A stretch of DNA of 64,000 nucleotides from assembly GCF_036289385.1 (NCBI RefSeq), contig NZ_JAYFFH010000003.1:124001-188000 (forward strand). Reading direction: 5' to 3'. The DNA comes from Anaerofustis butyriciformans (GTDB lineage Bacteria > Bacillota > Clostridia > Eubacteriales > Anaerofustaceae). The stretch's first letter is position 1. Every line of letters starts with the position of its first letter. Made by a program: the position numbers and the translations under genes. This document shows, one piece after another, positions 34,401 to 42,066 of this stretch. Under the pieces are notes generated by a model. That model had not been told where the DNA came from, ran no database searches, and worked only from the letters and a program-made list of their open reading frames with translations.

Positions 34401-37400
34401 AGATCACACATTAACAGCTAAATGGTCTGCAAATACAAATACACAATATAAATTAGAATATTGGTTTAGTACAGAAAACGGTTATGTAAGAAATGATGAC
34501 TTAACTGTTGTTAGATATGGTACAACTGATGAACAAGTTTCAATTAAAGACGGTGATATTAAAGACTTTAGCGGATATTGGTATGATGAAGGTTCTGAAT
34601 TAAATAAATTATCAGGAACAATAAGCGGTGATGGTAAATTAACATTAAAGATTTACTATAATAGATACTTATCAGTATCAACAAGTAAAGACGGTAGTGG
34701 TACAATTACTCCTTCAAAAACAATGAAAGAAGGTTCTGATTATACTGTTAGCTGGACACCTGCAAAAGGATATGTTGTAGGAAGAGTATTTGTTGATGAT
34801 GTAATAAGAGATGACTTATTAGTTGATAATAAGATTGAATTCAAAGATATTAATAAAAATCATAAAGTATATGTTGAATTTGTTAAAGAAGGTGGTTCAT
34901 CTGGCTCAGGTTCTACTGATATAGGTGAAACAGGCTACTATCAAGTTAAAACTAAGATTGATGGTCCAATTGATGCCGGAACAATAACACCAACTAAGAC
35001 AGTAGCTAAAAATAGTGATTATGCTGTTGATTGGACAATAAATGAAGGATATTACATTACAAGTATTAAAGTTGATGGAAAAGAATATCCACTTGATACA
35101 AAGAATGTTGACTTTAAAGGTATTAAAGCAGATCATGAAGTTATTGTAACAGTTGAAAGTCTACCTGGCTTAGGTGGCGGTTCAACAACAGGATATTACA
35201 CAGTAACTGTAAATAAATATGGTGGTGATGAAACTACTAAAGTAAGTGGTAACCAAGTTGTAAACTCTGGAGATAATGCTACAGTAACTTGGGAATCTAC
35301 AGGCGAATATAAAATCGCACATGTATTTGTTGACGGAAAAGAAATTAGTCAAAGTGCAATAAACAGCGGTAAATATGATTTTAGTAATATTACACAAAAT
35401 CATGTTGTAGATGTTTATTTCCAAAAAGACGGTAGTGGTGATGGAGATTGGCAAAAAGATCCAGTTACAATTACTACTCAACTTATAGGTGGTCCTGGTA
35501 CTATTTCATCAGGCGGAATAGTTTCAAAAGGTAGTGACTTTACTGTAACATGGGATCCTATTTTACAAGTAGGCAATAGTCCAAGTGATTCTGACTATGC
35601 TGTGTATGAAATAGACAAAGTTCTTGTAAATGACAAAGTATATGATACAAAAGGTCAAAACAAAATTGAATTTAATTCAATTAAAAGTAATCAAGATGTA
35701 AAAGTTTATATGAAACCTGTTATTTATGCAGTTGACACTCTAAAATACGGAGATGGGACTGTAGATGTATCTAAAGTTTTATATAAAGGACAAAGTTACT
35801 TAAATATCGAAGGTACTCCAAATAGTGGAAGTGTTGTTTCAAAATTAGTTGTAGACGGTGTAGATTATCCTATTACAGGAATTACTACCCTTGCAGCAAA
35901 TGAAGTTGAAGTAACAAAACAAGACAAAACTGGTATTAGTGTAAATGTTAATGACATTTCAAAAAATCATGAAATAGAAGTTTACTTTACTGCTGATGGA
36001 GGAAGTCTTCCTGGTGATGAAGATTTAATTTCTGTTACAGGAGAAATAATCGGTGCAACAGGTGAAATAGATGGAACAGGTATCTTTGAAAAAGGTGACG
36101 ATGATACTGTTTCTTGGAATATTGACGGTGATTATAAAGTTGTAGACGTTAAAGTAAACGGAGAAAGTGTTTCATTTAGCGGAAATAGTATCGATTTAAA
36201 AGACCTTCAAGGTGATAAAGACGTAGATATCTATGTTGAAAAAAATAGTTTACCTGGAAATGATGATGTTCAAGACGGAAAAGGTGATAATCCTTTATAT
36301 GACATAAATACTAGCATCGTAGGTGGTCCTGGTACTATTACAAACAGTGGAAAAGTAGAAGAAGGTAGCTCTTCTAAAGTTGAATGGGAAGTGACTGATC
36401 CTGATAATTACGAAATTAGAGATGTAATTGTAGACGGTGTAAGTCGTCCTGATCTAATCAGTCCTGACGGAAAAGGCGAAATTACTTTTGATGATATTAA
36501 TAAAGATCATAAAGTAGAAGTAATTGTAGGTAAAAAACCTGAATTAAACGTTGATGTTGATGGAGATGGTATTCCTGATGTAAATATTGATACAGACAAA
36601 GACGGAAAACCAGATATTAATATTGACTTAAACGGAGACGGAAAACCTGAAATAAATATTGATACAGATAATAAAGGAACATGGAAACCAAGCGGAAATG
36701 GTGGAAATAGTGACGGCATCTGGAAACCTGATACAAAACTAGATACAGATGGAGACGGAAAAGTTGATACAGATCATTTATATAGACCTGGTAAAGATAC
36801 TGATGGTGATGGTGTAGATGATTACTGGAAACCAAGTATAGATGTTTATCCTGATGGAATTGGAAACCCTGGATATGATACAGGTCATCCAAATCTAGAT
36901 TATGATAAAGATGGAGATGGAAATCCAGATATCAATATTGATACAAATGGAGACGGAAAACCTAATGTTGATATAGACACAGATGGTGATTTAAACCCAG
37001 ATATTAATATCGATACAGACGGAGACAAGAAACCAGATATCAATATCGATACAGATGGAAATAAGAAACCAGATGTAAATATTGATACAGATGGTGATAA
37101 GAAACCAGATATCAATATAGATACAGATGGAGATAAGAAACCAGATATTAATATTGATACAGATGGAGATAAGAAACCAGATGTAAATATTGATACAGAT
37201 GGAGATAAGAAACCAGATATCAATATCGATACAGATGGAGATGGAAAACCAGATATCAATATTGATACAGATGGAGATGGAAATCCAGATGTTAATATCG
37301 ACTTAGATGGAGATGGTATTCCTGACGCAAATATTGATACAGATGGAGACGGTATAGCTGATTATAAATTATTAGGCGATACTCCAGCTACATCAGATTC

Positions 37401-37497
37401 ATCAAATGTATTATTATGGATTGTAATGTTTGTAATTTCAGGAGGTTTTATAACTTACTTACAATACAAACGTAAAGAAGAAACTAGTTTAAAATAG
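31492..37497 (+). CDS. Giant repeat-rich cell-surface protein with a degenerate sorting signal
   Basis: A 2001-residue secreted protein. A signal peptide ends near residue 30 (VKVQA). Residues about 60-350 form an undefined N-terminal region, possibly lectin-like. InlB-type (Listeria-Bacteroides) repeats lie at about 690-983, e.g. GYTFEGWYDEGG and VYAKW, followed by a MucBP-like segment to 1058. Seven related copies of an 80-100-residue domain (pattern GTI, KGSDYTV.W, VDG, KNHKV.V.F) fill 1058-1684. A 12-residue DTDGDKKPDINI repeat array, calcium-loop-like, fills about 1688-1960. The end is TPATS, a hydrophobic helix and a Lys-rich tail. It probably mediates adhesion. Confidence 0.88.
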   Translation: MRVKTKKILLSFFCFLLTFCIIAGLVKVQANDAVSNPDSVIDIVVNIPADYPGTFLDFKEELTEKLIAQGLDENKFRIVSSAIKIDTTDTSGWYVYDHYLDQSTYNSLGLDSTKQPYRAADNSYASGTKPTTIEKEFEKTTPTSCKYFKRHISSTLDEAGKAKMTFAGYGTQALADFMIYPAPSNSRRTFSFDIDAKGVGNHTLTGAGFFVNAGINGTSSSATVNGYLLFYEFTTQVSGNIYLIPMNNVNAMNFQTSNVTGLYSKAIAKDTFNLGASKKARIDVDLQSRSLTVQQRNYTSSGTFEETKTLFGGKAVAMEATGYNGFGPMAAYKSHGCSELSSFVFSDLEMNYEANAFDALKNVQYAEDADYKYFINLAGTNADPGVPEDKENYLEGIKRLNENEIFYISNVDDGKILKDPTADSSGIGPDNGLYATDQDYVSQIAEYIANNYKDKVKFTPVEIQQIKENPIADFSIYEKLGTEEERQILTVHLQHLKTSNDKIVAQIKDKSMPADSGAEITQWSLKVYDPDNSIVANSGGFVDSPELLPNYTFTKDSKQGKYTFELVVKDEEGNESSTFQTYLTAYKDDKAAAIEATSEGYKSSAHIALVDKGYGIDRDGVTLIEDEGSGVLKYQVNDGEVITLDAPVHAYNFSQKLTADPLKVTSWDECGNQSTNTFNTVSVSFEDDLYDTYYVLENGKLGELPEAPKNEDPNQIFQGWADADGNLVSSETVVSDDIVLHPVYTTEKVQLTFSPNGGSFGDSQESKVIEVPKGSNVIDHLLSGDELPTKEGYHFTYWTYGGAQITTQKANSDMTLVANWAKDSFTLKFDANGGNLGKLKEKSVEYGANIVNAVTNDETGSPYQGTYLPTREGYTFQGWAKDKNGTAIGGSETMPAGTYTVYAKWQKDTSRYIVHFDSNGGSTVNDKSYPTATTNYGTLNTPNRSGYTFEGWYDEGGTLRESGDAVYKQADHTLTAKWSANTNTQYKLEYWFSTENGYVRNDDLTVVRYGTTDEQVSIKDGDIKDFSGYWYDEGSELNKLSGTISGDGKLTLKIYYNRYLSVSTSKDGSGTITPSKTMKEGSDYTVSWTPAKGYVVGRVFVDDVIRDDLLVDNKIEFKDINKNHKVYVEFVKEGGSSGSGSTDIGETGYYQVKTKIDGPIDAGTITPTKTVAKNSDYAVDWTINEGYYITSIKVDGKEYPLDTKNVDFKGIKADHEVIVTVESLPGLGGGSTTGYYTVTVNKYGGDETTKVSGNQVVNSGDNATVTWESTGEYKIAHVFVDGKEISQSAINSGKYDFSNITQNHVVDVYFQKDGSGDGDWQKDPVTITTQLIGGPGTISSGGIVSKGSDFTVTWDPILQVGNSPSDSDYAVYEIDKVLVNDKVYDTKGQNKIEFNSIKSNQDVKVYMKPVIYAVDTLKYGDGTVDVSKVLYKGQSYLNIEGTPNSGSVVSKLVVDGVDYPITGITTLAANEVEVTKQDKTGISVNVNDISKNHEIEVYFTADGGSLPGDEDLISVTGEIIGATGEIDGTGIFEKGDDDTVSWNIDGDYKVVDVKVNGESVSFSGNSIDLKDLQGDKDVDIYVEKNSLPGNDDVQDGKGDNPLYDINTSIVGGPGTITNSGKVEEGSSSKVEWEVTDPDNYEIRDVIVDGVSRPDLISPDGKGEITFDDINKDHKVEVIVGKKPELNVDVDGDGIPDVNIDTDKDGKPDINIDLNGDGKPEINIDTDNKGTWKPSGNGGNSDGIWKPDTKLDTDGDGKVDTDHLYRPGKDTDGDGVDDYWKPSIDVYPDGIGNPGYDTGHPNLDYDKDGDGNPDINIDTNGDGKPNVDIDTDGDLNPDINIDTDGDKKPDINIDTDGNKKPDVNIDTDGDKKPDINIDTDGDKKPDINIDTDGDKKPDVNIDTDGDKKPDINIDTDGDGKPDINIDTDGDGNPDVNIDLDGDGIPDANIDTDGDGIADYKLLGDTPATSDSSNVLLWIVMFVISGGFITYLQYKRKEETSLK
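36553..37371 (+). repeat. 36-bp tandem repeat array inside the surface protein gene
   Basis: Three 36-bp units (36553-36660) and then twelve in a row (36904-37335), plus a partial thirteenth to 37371. They encode DTDGDxKPDINI. Neighbouring units around 37000-37250 are nearly identical at DNA level, which implies recent expansion. The DxDGDG spacing resembles calcium-binding loops of thrombospondin type 3 or dockerin type. Confidence 0.88.
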
Positions 37498-37510
37498 TTT
37501 AGACGAATAA

Positions 37511-37556
37511 TTAAAATACACCTATTTTGTATATACAATTTAGGTGTATTTTTTTA
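37511..37556 (+). terminator. Terminator of the surface protein gene
   Basis: AATACACCTA (37515-37524) pairs with TAGGTGTATT (37541-37550) across a 16-base loop, followed by T residues. Confidence 0.75.
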
Positions 37557-37618
37557 TTAAATATGAAAATAAAAATAAAATTAAATGATTTTAATGAATA
37601 AAAAACGAATATTTTTTA

Positions 37619-37647
37619 TTGACATATCTTGTATATTTTTTTATAAT
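37619..37647 (+). promoter_or_regulatory. Consensus promoter of rpsU
   Basis: TTGACA (37619-37624) and TATAAT (37642-37647) with an exact 17-base spacer: a full consensus sigma-A promoter for rpsU-yqeY. Confidence 0.88.
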
Positions 37648-37672
37648 AATTTGTGTTGACTATAAACGTGAT

Positions 37673-37695
37673 AACCCACGGTAGAGGGGAGGGTT
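37673..37695 (+). promoter_or_regulatory. Possible Shine-Dalgarno-masking hairpin before rpsU
   Basis: AACCC (37673-37677) can pair with GGGTT (37691-37695), the second half of the purine-rich ribosome site region. It is a short stem and could tune translation, but it may be chance. Confidence 0.3.
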
Positions 37696-37700
37696 GAGAG

Positions 37701-37880
37701 ATGTCAGAAGTAAGATTAAGAGAAGGCGAATCACTAGAAAGCGCTTTAAAAAGATTTAAGAAAAAGACTGCTATGGCTGGTGTTATGTCTGAAATCAGAA
37801 AAAGAGAACACTATGAAAAACCTAGTGTAAGAAGAAAGAAAAAAGCTGAAGCAGCAAGAAAGAAAAAAAATAAAAGATAA
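37701..37880 (+). CDS. rpsU: Ribosomal protein bS21
   Basis: A 59-residue basic protein, MSEVRLREGESLESALKRF at the start, EIRKREHYEKPSVRRKKKAEA later and a Lys/Arg tail. Length and sequence are those of bS21 of the small ribosomal subunit, which helps the mRNA meet the anti-Shine-Dalgarno region of 16S rRNA. GAGGGGAGGG precedes the ATG. It is followed after 16 bases by yqeY, the usual Firmicute order. Confidence 0.95.
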   Translation: MSEVRLREGESLESALKRFKKKTAMAGVMSEIRKREHYEKPSVRRKKKAEAARKKKNKR

Positions 37881-37896
37881 TTAGGAAGTGTTTTAT

Positions 37897-38340
37897 ATGT
37901 CACTTAAAGAAACTTTACTTGGCGATTTAAAAAAAGCCATGAAAGAAAAAGACAATATAACAAAATCTACTGTTACTATGGTTAGAGCTGCAATCTTACA
38001 AGTTGAAAAAGACAATAAAGTTGAACTTGGCGATGAAGAAATTGTAGATGTAGTTGCTAAACAAGTAAAACAAAGAAAAGATTCTCTTGCTGAATTTGAG
38101 AAAGCAGGAAGAGAAGATCTTATAGCTGAAGCAAAAGCAGAACTTGAAGTTCTAATGAGATATTTACCAAAACAGCTAACAAAAGATGAGGTTAAAGAAA
38201 TAGTAAAAGAAGCTATTGAAAAAACCGGAGCTGAAACGGTAAAAGATATGGGCAAAATCATGGGCGAAGTTATGCCTAAAGTAAAAGGTAAGGCTGACGG
38301 TAAAATCGTTAATGAAGTTGCCAGAGAATTATTAGGCTAA
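37897..38340 (+). CDS. yqeY: GatB/YqeY-domain protein
   Basis: A 147-residue protein matching YqeY, related to the tail domain of GatB of the tRNA amidotransferase. It starts at ATG 37897, ten bases after AGGA; an in-frame GTG at 37888 is too close to this site. Hallmarks are MKEKDNITKSTVTMVRAAILQVE, FEKAGREDLIAEAKAELEVL and the C-terminal MGKIMGEVMPKVKGKADGKIVNEV. It probably binds tRNA; its exact role is unknown. It shares the rpsU transcript. Confidence 0.92.
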   Translation: MSLKETLLGDLKKAMKEKDNITKSTVTMVRAAILQVEKDNKVELGDEEIVDVVAKQVKQRKDSLAEFEKAGREDLIAEAKAELEVLMRYLPKQLTKDEVKEIVKEAIEKTGAETVKDMGKIMGEVMPKVKGKADGKIVNEVARELLG

Positions 38341-38342
38341 TT

Positions 38343-38372
38343 TAAGGAGTGTATTACACTCCTTATTTTTTT
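38343..38372 (+). terminator. Terminator of rpsU-yqeY
   Basis: TAAGGAGTGTA (38343-38353) and TACACTCCTTA (38355-38365) form an almost loop-free perfect inverted repeat, followed by T residues. Confidence 0.85.
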
Positions 38373-38386
38373 ACTGTGAGGTATAT

Positions 38387-38830
38387 ATGAGTAAGGAAAA
38401 TATAATTGTATCGGCATGTTTGTTTGGAGAGAACTGTAAATACAGCGGTGGTAATAATGAAATAGAAAAAGAAATTATAAAGAAAATAGAAAATAAATAT
38501 AATGTTATATTATGTTGTCCAGAATGTCTTGGAGGACTATCTACACCAAGAGAGCCAAGCGAAATAAGAAAAGGAAAAGTATTTTCAAAAAGCGGAAAAG
38601 ACGTTACTGATGAATATAAAAAAGGAGCAATGATTTGCCTTAATATTGCAAAAGAAAACAATGTAAAATTAGCATTAATGAAAGCCAATTCTCCGTCTTG
38701 CGGAAATAAAAAAATATACGACGGAAGTTTTTCATCTGTTTTGATTGATGGTAAGGGAATAACTGCAAAGCTTTTTGAAGAAAATGGAATTGAAGTAATA
38801 AGTGAGAAAGAACTTGAAAAGTTATTCTAA
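38387..38830 (+). CDS. DUF523 family protein
   Basis: A 147-residue protein of the DUF523 family: VSACLFGENCKYSGGNN near the N terminus, VILCCPECLGGLSTPREPSEI, and ALMKANSPSCGNKKIYDGSFS. The conserved cysteines in these motifs suggest a metal or iron-sulfur site, but no function is established. The small domain is sometimes fused to DUF1722. GAGG precedes the ATG. Confidence 0.88.
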   Translation: MSKENIIVSACLFGENCKYSGGNNEIEKEIIKKIENKYNVILCCPECLGGLSTPREPSEIRKGKVFSKSGKDVTDEYKKGAMICLNIAKENNVKLALMKANSPSCGNKKIYDGSFSSVLIDGKGITAKLFEENGIEVISEKELEKLF

Positions 38831-38926
38831 ATTTGTATGAAAATGTTTTTAATGATACTGAGTATTATTAAGAGTAAAAAAAGCATATAAATATAATAAA
38901 AAGTTAATAAAATGAACAAAAAACTA

Positions 38927-38955
38927 TTTACTTTATAACTTTAACAGTTTATAAT
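38927..38955 (+). promoter_or_regulatory. acpP promoter
   Basis: TTTACT (38927-38932) and TATAAT (38950-38955) with a 17-base spacer. The FabT-like palindrome begins ten bases downstream of the -10 box, over the likely start of transcription. Confidence 0.7.
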
Positions 38956-38964
38956 ACAAAAATA

Positions 38965-38979
38965 CTTTGAATATCAAAG
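38965..38979 (+). promoter_or_regulatory. FabT-like operator before acpP
   Basis: CTTTGA-ATA-TCAAAG is a near-perfect 15-bp palindrome that resembles the published FabT site TTTGAnTnTCAAA. FabT is a MarR-type repressor of fatty acid genes in streptococci and relatives. The same core appears before accB at 39330-39344. Confidence 0.72.
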
Positions 38980-38999
38980 AACTTAGGAGGAATATAAAT

Positions 39000-39224
39000 A
39001 TGTTAGAAGATATTAAAAAGGTATTAGTAGATGCATTAGATATTGACGAAAGTCTTATCACACCAGAAGCAAGATTAAAAGAAGATTTAGATATCGATTC
39101 TTTAGCTGCTGTTGAATTATCACTTGAACTTGAAACAGAATTCGATGTTCAAATCGAAGATGAAGAATTAGAAAAACTTGTTACTGTACAAGATATCATT
39201 GACATTATTAAAGAAAAACAATAA
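39000..39224 (+). CDS. acpP: Acyl carrier protein
   Basis: A 74-residue acidic helical protein. The start at 39000 is set by AGGAGG at 38985-38990; an upstream in-frame TTG lies in the operator and is rejected. The phosphopantetheine serine is in the DIDSLAAVEL motif near residue 37. It carries acyl chains for the fab enzymes encoded downstream. A terminator-like hairpin separates it from accB, so it is probably a separate transcript under the same regulator. Confidence 0.95.
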   Translation: MLEDIKKVLVDALDIDESLITPEARLKEDLDIDSLAAVELSLELETEFDVQIEDEELEKLVTVQDIIDIIKEKQ

Positions 39225-39252
39225 TATCACTTTTTTATTCAGTATAATATTT

Positions 39253-39270
39253 GGGCTTACGGGCCCTTTT
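39253..39270 (+). terminator. Terminator after acpP
   Basis: GGGC (39253-39256) and GCCC (39263-39266) followed by TTTTATATT. It is short but GC-rich in this AT-rich setting. Confidence 0.55.
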
Positions 39271-39322
39271 ATATTACATTTATTCATTATATTTTATTTT
39301 TTATTTATTCGGTTTTATAGGA

Positions 39323-39344
39323 TATTATAGTTTGAATATCAAAG
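39323..39344 (+). promoter_or_regulatory. -10 box and FabT-like operator before accB
   Basis: TATTAT (39323-39328) is followed at once by GTTTGAATATCAAAG (39330-39344), which matches the acpP operator except at the first base. No good -35 is seen. It presumably controls the long accB-fabZ operon. Confidence 0.65.
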
Positions 39345-39389
39345 TATTATTTATTGATTTCTTTAAAATTAATTCAAAAGGAGAAAATT

Positions 39390-39836
39390 TTGGATACTAA
39401 AGCAATAAAACAAGTTATAGATATTTTTGAAGGCTCAAATGTTCATAAAATGGAAATTGAAGCCGGAGAAATGAAGATTAAACTTGAAAAAGAAGATAGC
39501 AAAAGTGTTGTAAATTATGTTAAACCACAAGAATATATTGTGGAATCACAACCAGTTATAAAAGAAGATACTAAAGAAGTTATAAAAGAAGAACCAAAAG
39601 GGAATTGGGTAAAAAGTCCTATTGTAGGAACATTTTATTCAAAACCAAATGAAAGTTCACCTGCTTATGTAAACGTGGGAGACAGTGTAAACAAGGGAGA
39701 TATCGTTTGTATCATTGAAGCAATGAAAGTAATGAACGAAATAAAAGCACCTTGCAGCGGAAAAATCATAAGTGTTGCAAAACAAGACGGTGAAATGGTT
39801 CAGTTTGATGAAAATCTAATATGTATAGGTGATTAA
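39390..39836 (+). CDS. accB: Biotin carboxyl carrier protein of acetyl-CoA carboxylase
   Basis: A 148-residue protein starting at TTG 39390, six bases after AAAGGAG; no closer ATG exists. The N-terminal region (KQVIDIFEGSNVHKMEIEAGEMKIKLEKE) leads through a Pro/Lys linker to the biotinyl domain with VGTFYSKPNESSPAYVNVGD and the biotin lysine in EAMKVMNEI. It carries CO2 between AccC and AccDA to form malonyl-CoA. It opens the operon accBCDA-fabH-fabK-fabX-like-fabD-fabG-fabF-fabZ. Confidence 0.93.
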   Translation: MDTKAIKQVIDIFEGSNVHKMEIEAGEMKIKLEKEDSKSVVNYVKPQEYIVESQPVIKEDTKEVIKEEPKGNWVKSPIVGTFYSKPNESSPAYVNVGDSVNKGDIVCIIEAMKVMNEIKAPCSGKIISVAKQDGEMVQFDENLICIGD

Positions 39837-41207
39837 ATGATAAAGAAAATTTTAATTGCAAACAGAGGAGAAATAGCAGTAAGAATAATAAGAACTTGTA
39901 AGGAAATGGGAATTAAAACCGTAAGTGTATATTCAACTGCGGATAAAGATGCCTTACATGTTCAAATAGCAGATGAAGCTGTTTGTATAGGTTCGCCTAA
40001 AGCAATGGATAGTTATCTTAATATGAGTAATATCATAGAAGCTGCTTGTCAGACAGGATGTGATGCCATACATCCCGGATTCGGCTTCTTAAGTGAAAAT
40101 CCAAGATTTGCAAGGCTTGTTATTGGATGTGGATTAATCTTTATTGGTCCAAACCCTGAAACAATAGAAAAACTCGGGAACAAGAGTGAAGCAAGAAAAA
40201 TAATGATAGAAGCTGGGGTGCCTGTTGTTCCCGGTTCTAAAGAAATTATAAAAGATGTAGATGAAGGTAAAAAGCTTGCAAATGACATAACATATCCCGT
40301 AATTATTAAAGCCAGTAATGGCGGCGGTGGAAGAGGCATGAGAATTGTAAGAAAAGAAGAAGAATTTGAAGATGCTTTTAATGCTGCTACAAGTGAGGCA
40401 AAGGCTTGTTTTGGGGATAGTGATGTATATATAGAAAAATACATAGAAAAACCAAAACACATAGAGATTCAACTTATAGCTGATAAGCATGGTAATGTTA
40501 TACATTTATTTGAAAGAGACTGTTCTTTTCAAAGAAGAAACCAAAAGCTTATAGAAGAAGCCCCATGTCATATGCTTAAAGATGAAATAAGACAGTCTAT
40601 GATAAATGATGCAATAAAAGCATGTAAATATGTTGGATATGACAGTGTAGGAACAATTGAATTCTTGCTTGATAAAAGCGGAAAATATTATTTTATGGAA
40701 ATGAATACGAGAATTCAGGTTGAACATCCAATATCAGAAATGATAAGCGGAGTTGATATAGTAAAACAACAAATTAAAGTTGCCGGCGGACAAAAACTTA
40801 CTTTAAAACAAGAGGATATAAAACAAAACGGTTATGCATTAGAATGCAGAATCAATGCGGAAGATGTAGAAAGAAATTTTGCACCTTCCGGAGGAAAGAT
40901 AAACTTTTTACATATTCCCGGAGGAAGAGGAATAAGAGTTGACAGTGCTGTGTATACAGGATATGAAATACCTCCGTTTTATGATTCCATGATTTTAAAA
41001 CTCATTACTTTTGCACCTACAAGGTTAGAATGCATAAAGAAAATGAGAGTTGCATTGGAAGAATTAATAATAGACGGAGTAAAAACAAATATAGAATTTC
41101 ATTATTTGGTGCTTCACAATAAAACTTTTATTGAAGGAAAATACGATACGGGATTTTTTGAAGAGTTTATAAAGGAGTTGGAAGAACAAAGTGGAGAACT
41201 TATTTAG
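39837..41207 (+). CDS. accC: Biotin carboxylase subunit of acetyl-CoA carboxylase
   Basis: A 456-residue ATP-grasp enzyme that carboxylates biotin on AccB. It has IANRGEIAVRIIRTC at the start, HPGFGFLSENP, ATP-binding KASNGGGGRGMRIV, ERDCSFQRRNQKLIEEAP and FMEMNTRIQVEHP with catalytic Glu and Arg. Length is standard. It starts one base after the accB stop and overlaps accD by 17 bases. Confidence 0.96.
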   Translation: MIKKILIANRGEIAVRIIRTCKEMGIKTVSVYSTADKDALHVQIADEAVCIGSPKAMDSYLNMSNIIEAACQTGCDAIHPGFGFLSENPRFARLVIGCGLIFIGPNPETIEKLGNKSEARKIMIEAGVPVVPGSKEIIKDVDEGKKLANDITYPVIIKASNGGGGRGMRIVRKEEEFEDAFNAATSEAKACFGDSDVYIEKYIEKPKHIEIQLIADKHGNVIHLFERDCSFQRRNQKLIEEAPCHMLKDEIRQSMINDAIKACKYVGYDSVGTIEFLLDKSGKYYFMEMNTRIQVEHPISEMISGVDIVKQQIKVAGGQKLTLKQEDIKQNGYALECRINAEDVERNFAPSGGKINFLHIPGGRGIRVDSAVYTGYEIPPFYDSMILKLITFAPTRLECIKKMRVALEELIIDGVKTNIEFHYLVLHNKTFIEGKYDTGFFEEFIKELEEQSGELI

Positions 41208-42066
41208 GAAAAGACAGGAAAGACTTGAACTTTTTAAGTCCAGAAGAATAACTTCTTCAAAAGAGGTTACAAAAAGAGAAGTTCCTGAAAATTTAATAAA
41301 AAACTGTGAAGTATGCCATAAAAATACTCCATATGATGAAATGATGGAAAATCTTTATGTATGTCCAAATTGCGGTCATCATTTAAAGATAAGTGCCAGA
41401 GAAAGAATAAGACAGCTTACGGATAAACGAAGTTTTAGGGAAATGGATAAAAACATTGAAAGTAAAAATGAAGATGATTTCCCAGGTTATTCTAATAAAC
41501 TTGATAAGTTAAAAAGAGCAACAGGACTTCATGAAGCAGTTGTTACCGGAGTTGGAAAAATAAACGGTCAAAAAATTGCCATTGCCGTTATGGACAGTAA
41601 TTTTATGATGGGAAGTATGGGACAAGTTGTTGGAGATAAAATTACTAGAATAATAGAGCTTGCAACAAAAAGAAAGCTTCCTCTTCTTATAAGCTGTACC
41701 AGTGGAGGAGCAAGAATGCAAGAAGGGATTATGTCTTTGATGCAAATGGCAAAGACAAGCGCTGCACTAAAGAGATTTTCTGATGAGGGAGGCTTTTATA
41801 TATCTTTACTTACTCATCCAACTACAGGTGGCGTAAGTGCATCATTTGCGATGCTAGGAGATATAATAATTGCTGAACCGAATGCTCTTGTAGGCTTTGC
41901 CGGAAAAAGAGTTATTGAAAATACAATCAATGAAACTCTTCCAAAAGAATTCCAAAGAGCTGAGTTTTTACTTGAAAAAGGTTTTATAGATATGATTGTA
42001 AAAAGAACTGACATGAAGAAAACCATTTATGATCTTATAGTACTTCATAAAGGAGTAAAACAATGA
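41191..42066 (+). CDS. accD: Acetyl-CoA carboxylase carboxyltransferase, beta subunit
   Basis: A 291-residue subunit with a GTG start at 41191 inside the end of accC. An N-terminal four-Cys zinc ribbon (CEVC ... CPNC, about residues 31-55) precedes the crotonase-like core with SCTSGGARMQEGIMSLMQMAKT and GGVSASFAMLGD. With AccA it transfers the carboxyl group from biotin to acetyl-CoA. It overlaps accA by four bases (ATGA). Confidence 0.95.
   Translation: MENLFRKRQERLELFKSRRITSSKEVTKREVPENLIKNCEVCHKNTPYDEMMENLYVCPNCGHHLKISARERIRQLTDKRSFREMDKNIESKNEDDFPGYSNKLDKLKRATGLHEAVVTGVGKINGQKIAIAVMDSNFMMGSMGQVVGDKITRIIELATKRKLPLLISCTSGGARMQEGIMSLMQMAKTSAALKRFSDEGGFYISLLTHPTTGGVSASFAMLGDIIIAEPNALVGFAGKRVIENTINETLPKEFQRAEFLLEKGFIDMIVKRTDMKKTIYDLIVLHKGVKQ

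Noticed and set aside
36900..37259. Long open frames on the minus strand across the 36-bp repeat, with an ISGFPSPSVSIL-type repeat
   Set aside because: They mirror the repeat of the plus-strand surface protein, have no ribosome site or promoter, and exist only because the repeat unit lacks stops in that frame.
36553..37371. Regular 36-bp repeats as a CRISPR array
   Set aside because: Units are adjacent without unique spacers and encode a continuous protein repeat.
38967..39224. A longer acyl carrier protein from an upstream TTG
   Set aside because: That start lies in the FabT-like operator with no ribosome site; AGGAGG points to the ATG at 39000.
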